From Cinclus cinclus (taxonomy: Eukaryota; Chordata; Aves; Passeriformes; Cinclidae): a stretch of DNA of 64,000 bases. Numbering within the stretch: position 1 is the stretch's first letter; each line of letters begins with the position of its first letter. Below, one piece after another: positions 12,665-24,940 of the stretch. The DNA is taken from assembly GCF_963662255.1 (NCBI RefSeq), contig NC_085052.1:30886654-30950653 (forward strand). The letters are read 5' to 3'. The position numbers and the translations under genes are program-made. The notes beneath the pieces are model-generated. The model saw only the letters and a program-made list of their open reading frames with translations. It ran no database searches and was not told the origin of the DNA.

Positions 12665-15600
12665 GTCCTTTTGCAGTGAAGTTATGGTTATTTATGTGCT
12701 GTGAGGATGTGACCAGATGAGTGTGTGTGTATGCACAGCTGGGAAGCACAGTGAGTAAAGGAAGAAGAGAAAAACATCATCGTGGGGATGGTTTTGACTC
12801 TGATTGTTTTCAGTGAGTAAAGGAACCCCCTCAGACACTGCACTGCCTCATAGGGGTGTGAAATGGTCAATTAGACATAATCTGCTAGAGGATGCCTGTG
12901 ACATTTTACTCCTTTCTTGTCAGCCTGCTTGTCAGAGTGATGGATGAAATATTTGCAGGAAGGGAAAGTCTGTTCTCTTGTGTTGGTTTCTGTCGTGTTT
13001 TTTGCACAACAAAACCCTTCCCCCATTTTGAGTTGCAACGTTGAGAAATCACATTAGAGAGACCTGCACTTGGTGGGAAAACAAAAGTACAGCATGTGGT
13101 GAATAGTTCAGGAGTGAGAGGGGGTACTGGTAACCATGACAAGGAATACATCTGTGAAGAAAAGAACCGGCACCCTCAGACAGACTTGAGAGATTTAGGG
13201 ACCTCATGCTGCTGGAGTTCCTGGAAAAAGGCAGTTATGGACAGCTCCACAACTGCACAGGTGTGTTGGTGTGTGTTTGGATACACAGATTGACTTGATC
13301 ACCAGCTGTGGAAGTGCCATACACACAGATCATTAAACAAAGGCTCCAGTATATTGCCTTGTGATGAAATAATTTGCTGTAAAGAGTAACTATAACTCCT
13401 GTACTTAAGACTTAAGTGTAACAGCCCTCCAAATGAGGTCAGAAAGTCCTTTTCTGGGCTGCAGCTGGTTTTGTAGTAAAAAAAAAAAAAGGCTGTGAAA
13501 CAGCTATTTACTTTTGTTCCAAATATGGCTTTAAAATGAAAGGATATTTGTTTCAAAAATAATGACAAGACGTTTTGTTTTTTTCCCCATAAATGCAGCC
13601 CTGAACCTTTTGTTGTGGTATGATGGAGCAGAGTCCAGTCTAAAAATATGCTGACCACCTGAAAGTCATAGTGCTTACTGAAAATTCTGAAAGGACAAGG
13701 AAACTCTTGGCAAGCTGAGAATTAGCTCTGATTCTGTGGAGAGAGAAGACCACAGCTGCTTCCTTTAAGGAGTGAAACTTTTCCCCAGCTGCAGTAAATT
13801 CTTGCTGGTCCCAGGCAAAGCAGAAGAGGCACCTGAGGTGCTCTGCTCCCCTTGTGCAGGGGTTAGCAGGGAAGGAAGGGGTTGCAGTAGCCACAGTGCA
13901 AGGCAGGGAGAGAAGGAGCAGCCAGGTCTTGCTGAGATCTCTCTAAGCAGCTTGAAATTTTGGCTGCTTCTAGGAAAGGCTTGGTATCACCTCTGGGTAA
14001 TGTAGCTGGGGAATAATTCTGGTGGTGGGGAATCTTGGGTGCCAGAGGGCTCTTTGAAGGGAGTGGTTGAATGACCTTGAACAAAGGTGGGCAAGCTAAA
14101 TTTCCTCTCTTCCAGCTCCCACCTTGCATTAATCTCCCCTGACAGTGCAGTTAAGTGAGGGAATTCTCCCTAGTCCCTGAAAACAGTAGCAAAGACAGTT
14201 ACCACGGTGGCAAGTGCAGAGAATTAAGCTAAAGGGAGACTGAGAGAGCTCTGCTAAGCCCTCTTTTTTATTCTCTAATTTTTGTAGGGTTGAGGAGGTG
14301 TTGAAAGTTATGAAATCTCTCCGTTTCTTTTCTGCCGGGGTTTTAAAACCACATAAAGACCCAGTGGATGAAGTTTTCCATTACAAAATGTAAGATATGC
14401 CATGTACAAAGAATCTGGCTTCCTTTTAGAAGAGCAGCAAGCTAAAGAGGCTGGATACAGTGGTTTTTTGCTTATCTGTATCAGGGACTTCTTAGCAGCT
14501 CCATCCTAAGCGCTGTCACCCACTCCTGTTGGCCACAAATACTGTTGCAGATGGCTCTGGTCCAGATGTAGAAACCATTTGAAAACAAGTCACCTTTCTG
14601 ATAGATGTCTCTTCTCATCATTTCCTTGAATCAGCTCAGACTGTTGCATCTTTTAATTTTAGGGAACAAAGTAAGGTGGGGTCTGTACCCAGCTGAGGGA
14701 ATGTTTTGAAAGTCAAAAAGCAGACAGAGAATCCACAGTCTGTGCCTGTCTCTGCTTGGGTGAGCAGAGCCTGCTGTCACCAGCATTTTTGACCTGAATG
14801 CAAATTCAAGATTCAGTTCCTGTGAATAGTCTCTACTTGAGCTTATTATTCACTGTTCATTTGCCCAATTCCTGCCAGCAGTCACATTCTGTGGTGTGCT
14901 CAGCTGGAGAGAACACGCACCGGTGTAAATACTGCTGATGTGAATTCACAGAGGGATTCGAGTGACTTTCTGTTAGTTTTGTGGCATTCCCTCAGTTCTG
15001 TTTGTTGCCATGCAGTCAGTTCTCAGCCACTGTTCCCTGGAGGTACACACCAAGGCTAAAAACATTGTAATTTAATGCAAAGGAAGAATAGGAATAAGTT
15101 CTTATCACAAGTCAAAGCACTAATTTCTCAGCAGTGAATGATAAGTTTTTTAAGTCTTGGCTTTCCCAGCTCCTCGTTTTATCTGAGCTGGAAGACCCTA
15201 GTTTATTCTGCACGCATGCCACGAAAGCTTTTGCTCCTTTCACCCCCTTTGCACCCATTGTCTGCTCAGAAGTCTGATGCTGTCCTTCAGTTTGTGTCTT
15301 TCCTCCCTCGAAGTAAACCAGTAAGGAAAGTGGGGTTCTTCCAATGCCTGCCCCACTGCCTAGAGCCAATACCAGACAAACTGTTTGCTTCCAGTTGTAG
15401 CTGGCAGGATGTAAGCAGTGACCATGAACTTGTAAAATGGGGACCTAAGTGCCTTTTTAAGTAACTAGTACCATTACCTTATTACTTTCATTTCTTATAC
15501 ACTTAGTTTTGGACTTGGAAGCCTGTTCTCATCTCTTGTTTTCCACACAAGAAACCAATTGCTGTCCAAGAAACCAGTCCCTCTGCCTTGATCCTGTGAG

Positions 15601-15937
15601 TAGAGAAGACTGTATTCTTGTTTTATGGTTGAGTTGTTTGGCAGGTTCCCTGGTGCTGTAATGAATTAGAGTCATTGCAAGGCTGTTTCTCTTTGGTATT
15701 TCTGGACCTTGAGAGAATGAGCCACCTGGTTTAGATGCTTTTTTAGCCTGTTTCTCAGTGGCCATTTTTCTCTCCAATCCAGGGAACGGAAAGTTCTACC
15801 ACTGCCTGAACTATCTGTCTTTCATTTCTGACAGCAGCAGCATTCTGGGTCAGTTCTCCTGGGATTCGATAGGAGAACCACAGCACTGATTTCCTTCTGG
15901 TCACTGAGAGTTCTCTAACCAGAACAGGACTGGGGAC
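12665..15937. other. Unassigned noncoding DNA
   Basis: No gene is recognised in 3.3 kb. A 15-bp direct repeat (CAGTGAGTAAAGGAA) occurs at 12749-12763 and 12811-12825, and a 13-A run lies at 13478-13490. Frames of 60-119 codons overlap on both strands, which is the pattern of chance. Confidence 0.5.
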
Positions 15938-15958
15938 TTTTTTTTTTTTTTTTTTTTT
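15938..15958 (+). repeat. T21 homopolymer
   Basis: An uninterrupted run of 21 T. No retroposon body could be recognised on either side. Confidence 0.95.
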
Positions 15959-17640
15959 AATTTGGTCACATCTATTGAAGTTGTCCCAGATCAAAAGATT
16001 GTCTTGCAACAAATGAGTTTGATAGGAGTTTGATGCTGAACATCTCAGGCAGTTGGTGTGGGGATGGGATTGGATCAGGAAATAGCACTGCAGTGGGAAT
16101 TTTCATGAGAATGTGGTGCCACTGGAAAATGCCAGCCTGTACAATGCGGAATGGCAAAAGTTTTACTTTAAGAATACACTTCCCCACTCGGAACAAGCAC
16201 TTTTTTATTCTGGAGTTACTCTTCTGCACAGTGATTTATGTGTTGACATTATCTGCAACTTTTTAAAATGAACTGTAGGAAATTCAGGCTGACACCAAGC
16301 TGTCAATAGCCAGCTGTAAGTAGGGCTGGGGCTGGTGCTGGTTGTACTGCTGCTTTCCCTGTGCATGTGTCATCATTTGCAGCATACAGCAATGACAGAG
16401 ATCACTAAACTCTTCCATCTTGCATCTCAAGTGGTTCTTCCCTTCCAGAAGCACAGACATGCCAGGGATAAGTCCAGAAAATTAGATCAGAATCTGAATT
16501 CATTCTTGATAGTTGTTCTCAAATAAACCCATTCATGCTTTTGCCATTTAATCTGCAACTAGAAAATGAATTTGAAGGATTAGTGCCTGTAATCATGCTT
16601 TTAATTTGTGGATAATGCATTCTGTGTTACGGCACAGAGTTAGGAACTGTGGCTCTTCTCTGGGAAATCCTCTGTCAACCAGGCTCAGGATGAACAAGAA
16701 GAAACCTACTGAATTCTGCTCCAAGGGCTGCAGCAGATGTGGCCATCTGCAGAGGAATCACTGCACTACAGTGGTGGGCTGTTTCTGAGGCCGCTTCAGT
16801 GAGCTGCAGGAGCTTCATTTCCACAGAATCCATTCCCCGGAGCTTTCTCTGGATCTCAGGTGGCCGTGGTGCTGCTCCAAAGCAATGAGCATTGCCAAGA
16901 GGCTGAGCAGGGGTGCTGGTTCCTGGAGAGAGTGGGTGTGGGGCAAAGGATCTGTAGTGGTCCCCACATCAGAGCACACCCAGCAGCTCACGTAGCTCAT
17001 GTGAGCAGCCAGGGGAAACCCAAGGGCTCCTTGTCTGCCATCACAGGTTCTTGAAACCCCTTACAGCTCTGGGGTTTGATTCCACTGTTGATATAACCAG
17101 AATGTGAGTTGGGTGCCCCTCTCCTCTGCGTTTAGATCTGTGCATGCCTGGCCCTCCTGCCCCACTGAACTCCTTTGTGAGCGCTGCTTCATCGGAGCGC
17201 GCTCTCCCCAGCTTGGGGTACCTTTCAGATTTCTCACTGCATTAAGATCCATTCCTTTGTGGGAAGACACCTGTGGATGTATTCTGTTCCATCAGGAAGT
17301 TCAGACCAGGATTTTCTCATTTGCAAATGGTATCAAGATGTCACCATTGCATACACAAGTTGTTGCAAGCCTTTCCTGTAATTTTTTTAAGATGGCAGTG
17401 CAAGGGTAAAGCAGGAATCCGAAGGAGACTCCACAGTTTTCTGGGGCCAGAGATGCAGCCCTTGTGCTAACAGCAAACACACCTCTGAGTCAGGAGTGCT
17501 GTCTCTGCCACCGACACTTTCCTGCCAAAATCAGCTCCAGAGTGGTGTGTAATAACATCTGGGAGAGTGGCAATGAAAAGGTGCCTTCTGTGCTCAGTAA
17601 ACTGAACAAAGCCTGAGCAACTGTGCTTTTGGGAGAGAAA
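15959..17640. other. Unassigned noncoding DNA
   Basis: No coding exon is recognised. The segment from about 16600 to 17640 is richer in G+C than the DNA after 17720 and lies upstream of a plausible plus-strand polyadenylation signal, so it could be the end of an untranslated transcript. The frames at 17104-17409 and 17061-17270 oppose each other and show no domain. Confidence 0.4.
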
Positions 17641-17710
17641 AGTGAATCAATAACTCGATGAGGACTGTCAAGTAATGCTGTTGTCTGCAGTGTCTTTAAT
17701 GGTTTTGGTC

Positions 17711-17716
17711 AATAAA
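17711..17716 (+). terminator. Candidate polyadenylation signal (AATAAA)
   Basis: A canonical AATAAA is followed after about 20 bases by a T/GT-rich downstream element (about 17738-17756), the arrangement expected of a vertebrate cleavage and polyadenylation site. Base composition drops to AT-rich directly afterwards. No upstream coding exon could be identified, so a noncoding transcript or a chance match is possible. Confidence 0.3.
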
Positions 17717-17760
17717 CTGCAATTATTTTACAAATATGTGCTTTGTTCTCTTTTAAATCT

Positions 17761-18960
17761 ATCTCTCAGCTTCCTATAATGAATTTTTAAAAATGAGAAA
17801 TATCCTAAGTGCTCACATTGTATAAAATCTGTACTTAAAATCAATCGATGTACAACAAAGGCCTGAGCTTGCTTATCCAGAATGTATACATATAAAGTGT
17901 CATGCCTTCCATAATACATTTTCTCCTCTTTTTTTGAAAGGAAAGTTCAAAATATAGTTTATGAATTTTCAGAGACACTTCAGATATATATATTCTTTCT
18001 ATCTCTGTTTTCTTTAGAGGCTGGAATTTGTCTATGTATCACAATATATTTTGCTTCAGAAAATTTAAAAGGAGAAAGTAATCTCCAAACACCTCCTCTA
18101 TATGAATTTCTCTAAATAATTTTTTAGTTTTGCTGTGCTGCAAACTCTAATCTATACCTCCTTTCATTTTAGAGTCATAACAATATAAAGATTCCTTTTA
18201 CTATACCTAGCATTTGGTTGCTTAGGGAGAATTTGCTTTTCCCTTTAAATATTAAAAAGAAGCAATGGGGAGGTAGAAGAAAGGGACACAGTTTATTAAA
18301 AATAGAAAATAAGCTCAGAATAGGAGGTGGGGTTTTGCTCTCTAATCTTCAAAGCATATCAAGATGATAGCTTTCAAATATTTAAAGGTGTGCTACTTCC
18401 TCAAATGTGCAGCTGTCTGAAAAAAAAAAACTAAACAGAAAGAATGATCTTAGATAGAAAGAAAGAATATCCTTAGATAACAGCGATCACCCTCAGTCCT
18501 ACCAGAGGATCAACAAGAGCAAAGAAGAGCAAAAGGTTATTAGCAACAATAATTGACAATTATTGTTTGATAATCAGAACATTTTCAAAGATGCAGGAAG
18601 GTGCTAGGGGTTGTTTCAGACTTCCTGGGCACCTGGCTCCACTGTCCATTGGAATATTTCTCCTGTTTTATTTATCATTAGTTAAGTAAATCATGAACAC
18701 AAGCCCCTGGCCTTACTGAAAGAAAATATTCCGATGACAGTAATTGAAATATTTTTGCTTCACTTATGCACTTTTTTTTTTTAATTTCTAAAGCATATTT
18801 CAATGAGAGCAAGATCTCCTCAAATATTCTTGACATTTTATCTTTGAAGAACCACTAAAATCTGGTCTCATTTGCCCAAATGGACTAATCAGATTAAAGT
18901 GGGAGGGGGGAGAAAATAGAGAACCATTGCAATAGAGAGCAGCATGGATATTCTATTGGA
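17761..18960. promoter_or_regulatory. AT-rich, repeat-poor stretch, possible conserved noncoding DNA
   Basis: This is 1.2 kb of AT-rich DNA with no recognisable transposon and few open frames. It has many ATTA/TAAT words and a near-perfect palindrome at 18545-18567. This is the look of conserved noncoding DNA around vertebrate developmental genes, but I have no alignment, so the call is inference. A short T run (about 18773-18782) interrupts it. Confidence 0.25.
18545..18567. repeat. Palindrome with 11-bp arms and a 1-bp centre
   Basis: The left arm AACAATAATTG is followed by a single A and the exact reverse complement CAATTATTGTT. Each arm contains an ACAAT/ATTGT word, the core of SOX/HMG-box sites, and a TAATTG/CAATTA homeodomain-type word. 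The two SOX-like cores face each other about 11 bp apart. It could act as a dimer-binding site or simply be an AT-rich hairpin. Confidence 0.9.
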
Positions 18961-19534
18961 AAAGGAGGATTGTTGACTCCTTGGGGCACCCAACCTCTCC
19001 TAGCCAGCTCCTTTAAGTAGGAATTGGAAGCTCTGTGTCCATCCAGCCCTCCCTGGGGCTCTGGCATGAAGAAGGTGCTGACAGCACTGCAGGGACTCAG
19101 GAGTTCACCTGGGAGAAGGAGGATGTTGTCACTTCAGAACAAAATGTCTGTCCCCAGCAGCCTCTGCTTCAGCAAGCATCTCCCATCAGCTTGTCTCCAT
19201 CAGCTGGTGTGTCTAAGTTGCAGAACACTTCCCTTTTTGCTTTAATAGCCTGTTAATGCCACTCTAAATTAACAGGGCTCATGCCAAGTAACCTCTGTGT
19301 TTCACATGCTGCTCAGGCTGTCGCAGGAACAAGAAATGTAAAGATCTTCTCAGGTAAATAAGAATAAATTTGAGATTAGCTACTGTGTATTTTGTATCTA
19401 TTGTATGTTTTTACATAATATAGAAAGGTAACTTGATACCACTTGATCCATCAGGTTTTATTCTGTTTGCAAAAGCAGTTTCGAAAATGCTGTGTGGAAT
19501 ATTTTTAGCATGGACCTTTTCCTCCTTTGCTGGG
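18961..19534. other. Unassigned noncoding DNA
   Basis: Two overlapping 73-codon plus-strand frames (19024-19245 and 19035-19256) run in different phases over the same DNA and show no domain. No repeat is recognised. Confidence 0.5.
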
Positions 19535-19554
19535 AAAAAAAAAAAAAAAAAAAA
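19535..19554 (+). repeat. A20 homopolymer
   Basis: Twenty uninterrupted A, followed by GAAGAA. No retroposed gene copy was recognised upstream. Confidence 0.95.
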
Positions 19555-22480
19555 GAAGAATCTACCTACTTTGCAACTCGAAGGGTATGAAATTTGAGAA
19601 ATGGTGATAGAGCTCAGAGTGCATGCCTGCTCTCTTGTGCTCACTCACAGGCTTTTCCCTATTCAGTCTCTCTCCCAACAGCGCTGCCAGTTGTGTAGCT
19701 CTTTGATATCACTACAGATGCCCTTTCCCAAAGCTCAGAGCTCAGTGGCAGGAGAGGTGGGAGCACCTCGAGACACCATTTCACTTGACAGTGGAATGGT
19801 AATCTATTTCTGGGACTGCATTTCTCTGGAATTAGGAAACATAGGGTGTACAGAAAGGCATTTGCAGGTCTTCTCTTGGAGTATATTATTGTGTGCCACC
19901 TGAAAATACAGCATCAAATTTCATCTTGAGATAGGTAAAGGTGGGACATTGGCTATCCAGAGGCACAAGGACAAAAAGGACCTTAGATCAAATCATCCCC
20001 ATTTCCAGAATGCATTATGTGTTTATGAATCAGTAGGGTACAGGCACTGCTATTTTAAAACAACAGCTCAGAGGGTTTTTGCTTATACCTTGTTAATCAT
20101 ATGCTCAAGCTTTGTATTAGCCACCTGAGAGACAGAATTAAAGAAGCTCTTTTAAATTGAAAGGAATTTTTTTCATGTTTAGCCCTTTTTTAATAACCTC
20201 TTCCTGGGTTTCCTCTGAGATAATTTAAAGTATGTTTCCATGGGTCCTAGAGGTGTCACAGGACTGTGCTCCAAGAAGAGGAAGGGCTGGATATTGCTGT
20301 TGTCTTTGTGGTCAGTGGGAATTTTGTTAAAGCTGAGGCTTTCCTGGAACAAATCAAGACTATTGAATTTTTGCTTCAGCTCTTAAAACAGTTGGTAAGA
20401 TTTCAAAGTTGCTTCAGGATGTTCAAAGGGTTCGATGACTGCAGTATTGGACTTGCAAGCTTTGGAAGGTAGCAAATTGATTCACAGAAGAGGGTGGGAG
20501 AGCAGAGGGCCCAGTGGCTGTGCTTCCTAGAGCCCAGGCTGTACTTTATTATTTGGAAATTGTCATGATTCATTCATTCTTTTACACCTAGCCTCTCTAA
20601 AATACAGTGAGATGATATTCTTCCCTTTCCAAAAGCTGGATAGAGAGGGAATGATGCTTTCACACATGCCAGCACTGACAGTGAATAGACAAGGCTTGAA
20701 AATGGTAAGAAGAGGCACATCAGAATAGGCTGAACCCTTTTCAGAAGCCTTTTGAAAACAACAATGATATTTGACTACTTTCAGAGCTGGAGGAAACTTT
20801 CTCAAGGTTTTCTGGCAAGATTTGCAGCTGCCCTCAGTATTCACTGGGTACAAATAAAAGACTGAAAAGGAACTTATGGCTCCCTGATTCGAGCCTGACT
20901 TTGCTCTGGCCTTGGCAGAGGCTGGAACAGCTGGAGTGCAATCCATTAAGTGTGGGCCACCAGAGCCCAGCTGGGACCTGCTGTGGTCGTGCCCGAATGT
21001 GCTCAATGGCTCAGTCTACAATCCCTTTCATAAAGCAAGGAATTTTTTCACGTGGAAAGGAGTAATGTTGTCTGTTCTTTACCAGTAAGTGTTTTATGTG
21101 TGTCTATACCCACAGGAGTGTTTACCTTCCACGTGTTTGAGATGCCCTTTCTGTGTGATGCACGGGCCAGCGACACCAGTCACTCGCTCTGGACCCTCTT
21201 TACTCCTCTCAGGAACTCCCCTGGCATCATGGTGCCTGTTCCTCCACAGATGATCCTGGGGCACAAAAAAAGGAGCCAATGCGAATGCCATGGCTTTTTC
21301 ATCATAACAGAAACGTGGAGAGGAGAACCAGAAATCAATGTTGTCAAGTGAGCAGAATTGATAGGGAGAGCAGAGTTAGCATCAGGCTGCTTGGAGAACC
21401 TTACCAGCAATATGAAGCTGCAAGTATCCCACAGAACAGCTACAATAAGGTGACTTAAAAACTTGCTAATGAGTCTGGCAGCCCATAAGGCAGAGGCAGT
21501 GTGTCGAATGCACATTTGTGCCAGTTTCATCATGCTTTACAAGCCCTGCGAGGCTTTTGAAAGGGAAGATAATGTTTTGTCTCTGTGCACCATTTGCAGC
21601 TGAGGAATAATCAGAACAGAGAAGTATGACTCGCCTTACTGCTTGTGCCTTGAAAAGGTACAGGAAGACACTGCAAACACTAATTTTCTTAGTAACTGTG
21701 TTTATATGCCATTTTCATACTGTGCAAAGGGCACAGCTTCTAAGAGGTGTTCTTTTGAACAGAATAAGAAGGCACTAACCCCTCTGGCTTGTGAGCAGAG
21801 ACCTGCAAGGAGGGGAGAGGGGTGAGCCACCAGGAGTAGCACTCCAGTGCAAGCATTGTGATTTCACAAATTTCTGTTGGGAATTCTTCAGTGTAATTGC
21901 AAAGATTTTGTCATAGAAAAATAGGCCATATGCTGCCTCGTTGTCTGCCCACATGAATAAAAAAAGCAATGACAGCCTTAATAGCAAGAAAAAGGAGGAG
22001 ATGTAATATTCTAGAAAACATGGCTGGTTTTATTCAGAGGAGAGAAGGTGAGTGAAATTAAGCAAAAGCTTTATGCCTCACCAGTTTCCTTAAGTAAAAA
22101 TTTATAGACTGCTGACAATTGTTATGCAAAACCAGAATCAATAGCTCATACTAGGGTTGAAATTTCTAAAGACTGCCAGCTTGATTCATTTTTAAGTAAT
22201 GTATCTGGACTGCTTGTGCTGATTCAAGGTCAAAATTTTTATATTGTATGCAGCATATGGTGAGAACCTTTGAATTGTTCCTAAAGTTTATTGTCTTGTC
22301 CAAGCACACTGATAGGACACAATTCACTACTAGTGGTACTGTTTGGTTTTTTTTCAAATTTCCATCTGCTCATTTAGGTGACAAGTGTAGCATCAAAGTG
22401 GCTGCTGAGGCAAACTTTGTAGCATAATTATGTTTAAGTCCATAAATCTGTTTTCAAGAAGATTGCGGGTTTAAATAATT
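19555..22480. other. Unassigned noncoding DNA
   Basis: The largest frame is 147 codons (20563-21006, minus), with no recognised domain. The frames at 21052-21351 (plus) and 21180-21533 (minus) overlap and exclude each other. No repeat family is recognised. Confidence 0.5.
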
Positions 22481-22498
22481 TCTTTTTTTCCCCCCAAG

Positions 22499-22665
22499 GA
22501 TTCTTTATGACTGGTGAATGGTCAGCTGAAAGGAAAGAAATGTTCTCTCAGAAAGATGACCCTGGGAAGGTCTTTGCTTTGGACTTGTGCATTCATGGCT
22601 CAAAACCCAAACATGGACATTATGCTTTTGTACCATTTTCTGGATGGCATCTCTTTTCTAGCTGA
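22499..22665 (+). other. Candidate exon-like open stretch behind a splice acceptor
   Basis: A strong polypyrimidine tract ending in CCCCCCAAG (acceptor AG at 22497-22498) is followed by an open phase from 22501 to a TGA at 22663-22665. Within it an ATG at 22507 would give 52 residues. The product shows no domain, signal peptide or membrane segment I recognise. Exon-sized open phases behind acceptor-like sites are common by chance in vertebrate introns, so I do not call a gene. Confidence 0.12.
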
Positions 22666-22670
22666 ATAGA

Positions 22671-24940
22671 CCCTCACAGACCTTGCAAGGGGCAGCTGAA
22701 GTGTGAGAGAGAAATGTGCAGAATAGCTGTGCATCGTATTTATCCTGCCCTGCCATCAGGTTTGAGCCTCACAATGTGGACATCTGGTTCCAGGGTGTGA
22801 ACATATGTGCTGGCCATTTAGCTCCATAAACAGTGTTACTGGAAAATATTAACTTGGTGTTGCACATCATAATATCAAGGCCACTTCTGACTGCAGACAC
22901 CTCTGCTATATCTTCAAATTTAATGAAATAAGACAAAAATCAGAAATTGCTCCTCTTGTCAGACTGAGAATTAGTTTGAATAGTGTTAGGTCAAGCCAGA
23001 TCCAAAAATGTCAATAGCTCCTGTTCCCCAAAAACATGGACAGAGTGCTACATCTGGAGATCAAAACATTGGGGTTATTTTGGATTAACGTGAGAAGCAA
23101 ATTTCAGCTTCACATTTTGGATATGGGAATGTTTCTCTAGGCTCTCCATGTCTGCCCACATTGCAAGGGCATGGGTTTGTCTGCCCACAGGAGCAGAATC
23201 TTTGGTTCGTGGCACAGAAATTGGAGTCATCTGAAGGGTTTAATCAAATAAATCTGCACAGGCTGCTGACTGCAGAAGAGAGAGGCTCCTTGGCATCTCG
23301 TGCCCCACAGTACGTTGGACTTCCATTCTCTTGCCAACTTTATTTTGATTGTGTTCAGCACAATGGCAGTGCTTAGGAGGAAAGGTGTCATTACAGAACT
23401 ATGTTTGAATTTGTACCACAGTGGCACACCAAAATTCCCTATGAAATGATCAAGAAGGGGAATATTAGCCTGTGTGGGTTTGCCTTACTGGAGGGCACTG
23501 TCCATCATTCCTGCATAGTCCTGAACCTGCTTATTCCAGTCCTGCTGAGTTTCTGTGGCTTTTCTCTGGATCTGTCCGTGCCCACTTGCCTCTTCGGAGT
23601 CCACATGTGTTTTGTTACTTTCCAGCAGCTATTATTCTACGTAGGACTTCAGTCAGGGGTTCCTGCCCTCTCTGTGAATTATTGGGTGTGGGGGACAGAT
23701 ATTCCAGGGAAACTCTCAGCTTTTAATTTGCCAGTAACTGAACAGGCCCTCTGCCAAAGTCTCTGATGGTTCTAATTCAAGCACGTGTTCCCAAGTTTTC
23801 CTGGAGTTGAATGGTCTCTGAGAAGGGAAATGTAAACTTCGCTTTAGGCACAATGCACGCTTGAAAGTTTTGAAAATAACTTTTCTCTGCCTTTGTGTCT
23901 CCTCTGTTATACTCCTCTCTGTGGAAAGCTCTGCTGTTCTTTACCAAACCTTAGCTGTAAATTGATACACTTCTCTTAGAAAATTTGCTCTGTAGGGATC
24001 AGAATATATTAGCTCTGAAAGTTGTTGGAAATGTTTTCCATTATTATGGGAGCTTGTCAAATTCACAGTCCATGTGGAATGCAGATGCAGCAGAAATGTC
24101 AGCTCTTGTGTTGATGGCAACGCATTCCAATTATCCTGGTGCTGGTGCAGGGGAGGATACTTCTAGTCCTTGGAAGCCCAGTGGCATGATGCCACATGTT
24201 ATGAGATCAAGTCTCTTCCCTGATTTCAGATATAAGTGTGGGGGTAAGTGATACATGAAATGTCAGCCTGAAGGAGTCCAGGAGGGAGTGGTGAAAGGAG
24301 ACTGATGGAATTACAATAGCATATGGAGACAGAATTACAAGACTGGATTTCAATTTCAGCTATGCCTTTTTAGCCACTCAGGAGTCAATCAGCCATTTTT
24401 TCATAAGCTAGGGCTCTGTATGAGTTGATTTGTTATTGTTGCAAAGCCTTTTGTGCTGGGCACGAAACCTTTTAACCCCTGCTGTGGGGTTTGGAACAGA
24501 CCATCTCCCATCCCAAAAGCTGGGGATGTTCCTACAGCAGAGCTTTGCCAGGGATGGGAACTCTCCACTGGTCCTCATTGCTCGGAGGTGGGACCACGAC
24601 GCTGTCCCTGGGAATTACATCCCCACATAGGAGAAGCTGTGCTCCTAAGAGAAGTTCAGCTCCTAAAAAGCACTTTGGAACACTGTGGGATAATGTTCAG
24701 TGTTTGGAATTCATCATAAAGCATTCACTGGATGTTTTTCTCACAGTCATTCCAACTCTTTTCGTTTTTTTTCTTTTTCCCCCACAAATGCAATGCAATT
24801 TGCAATCTGTAAGGGAGACTTTCAGGACTGCATTGCACCTACCTGTCAATCACAGATCATATCTCCCTGAAATACTTACATTTGGGTGCAAAAAAGACAG
24901 ATTTCCAAAATCATTGCTTCATTCTGACAACCGAGTACCC
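22671..24940. other. Unassigned noncoding DNA
   Basis: Frames up to 150 codons (24491-24943, plus) share the same DNA with two other open phases (24430-24630 and 24453-24719). At most one could be real and none shows a domain. No interspersed repeat is recognised. Confidence 0.5.

Noticed and set aside
12749..12825. 15-bp direct repeat CAGTGAGTAAAGGAA as a target-site duplication
   Set aside because: The 47 bases between the copies show no transposon hallmark, so a small local duplication is simpler.
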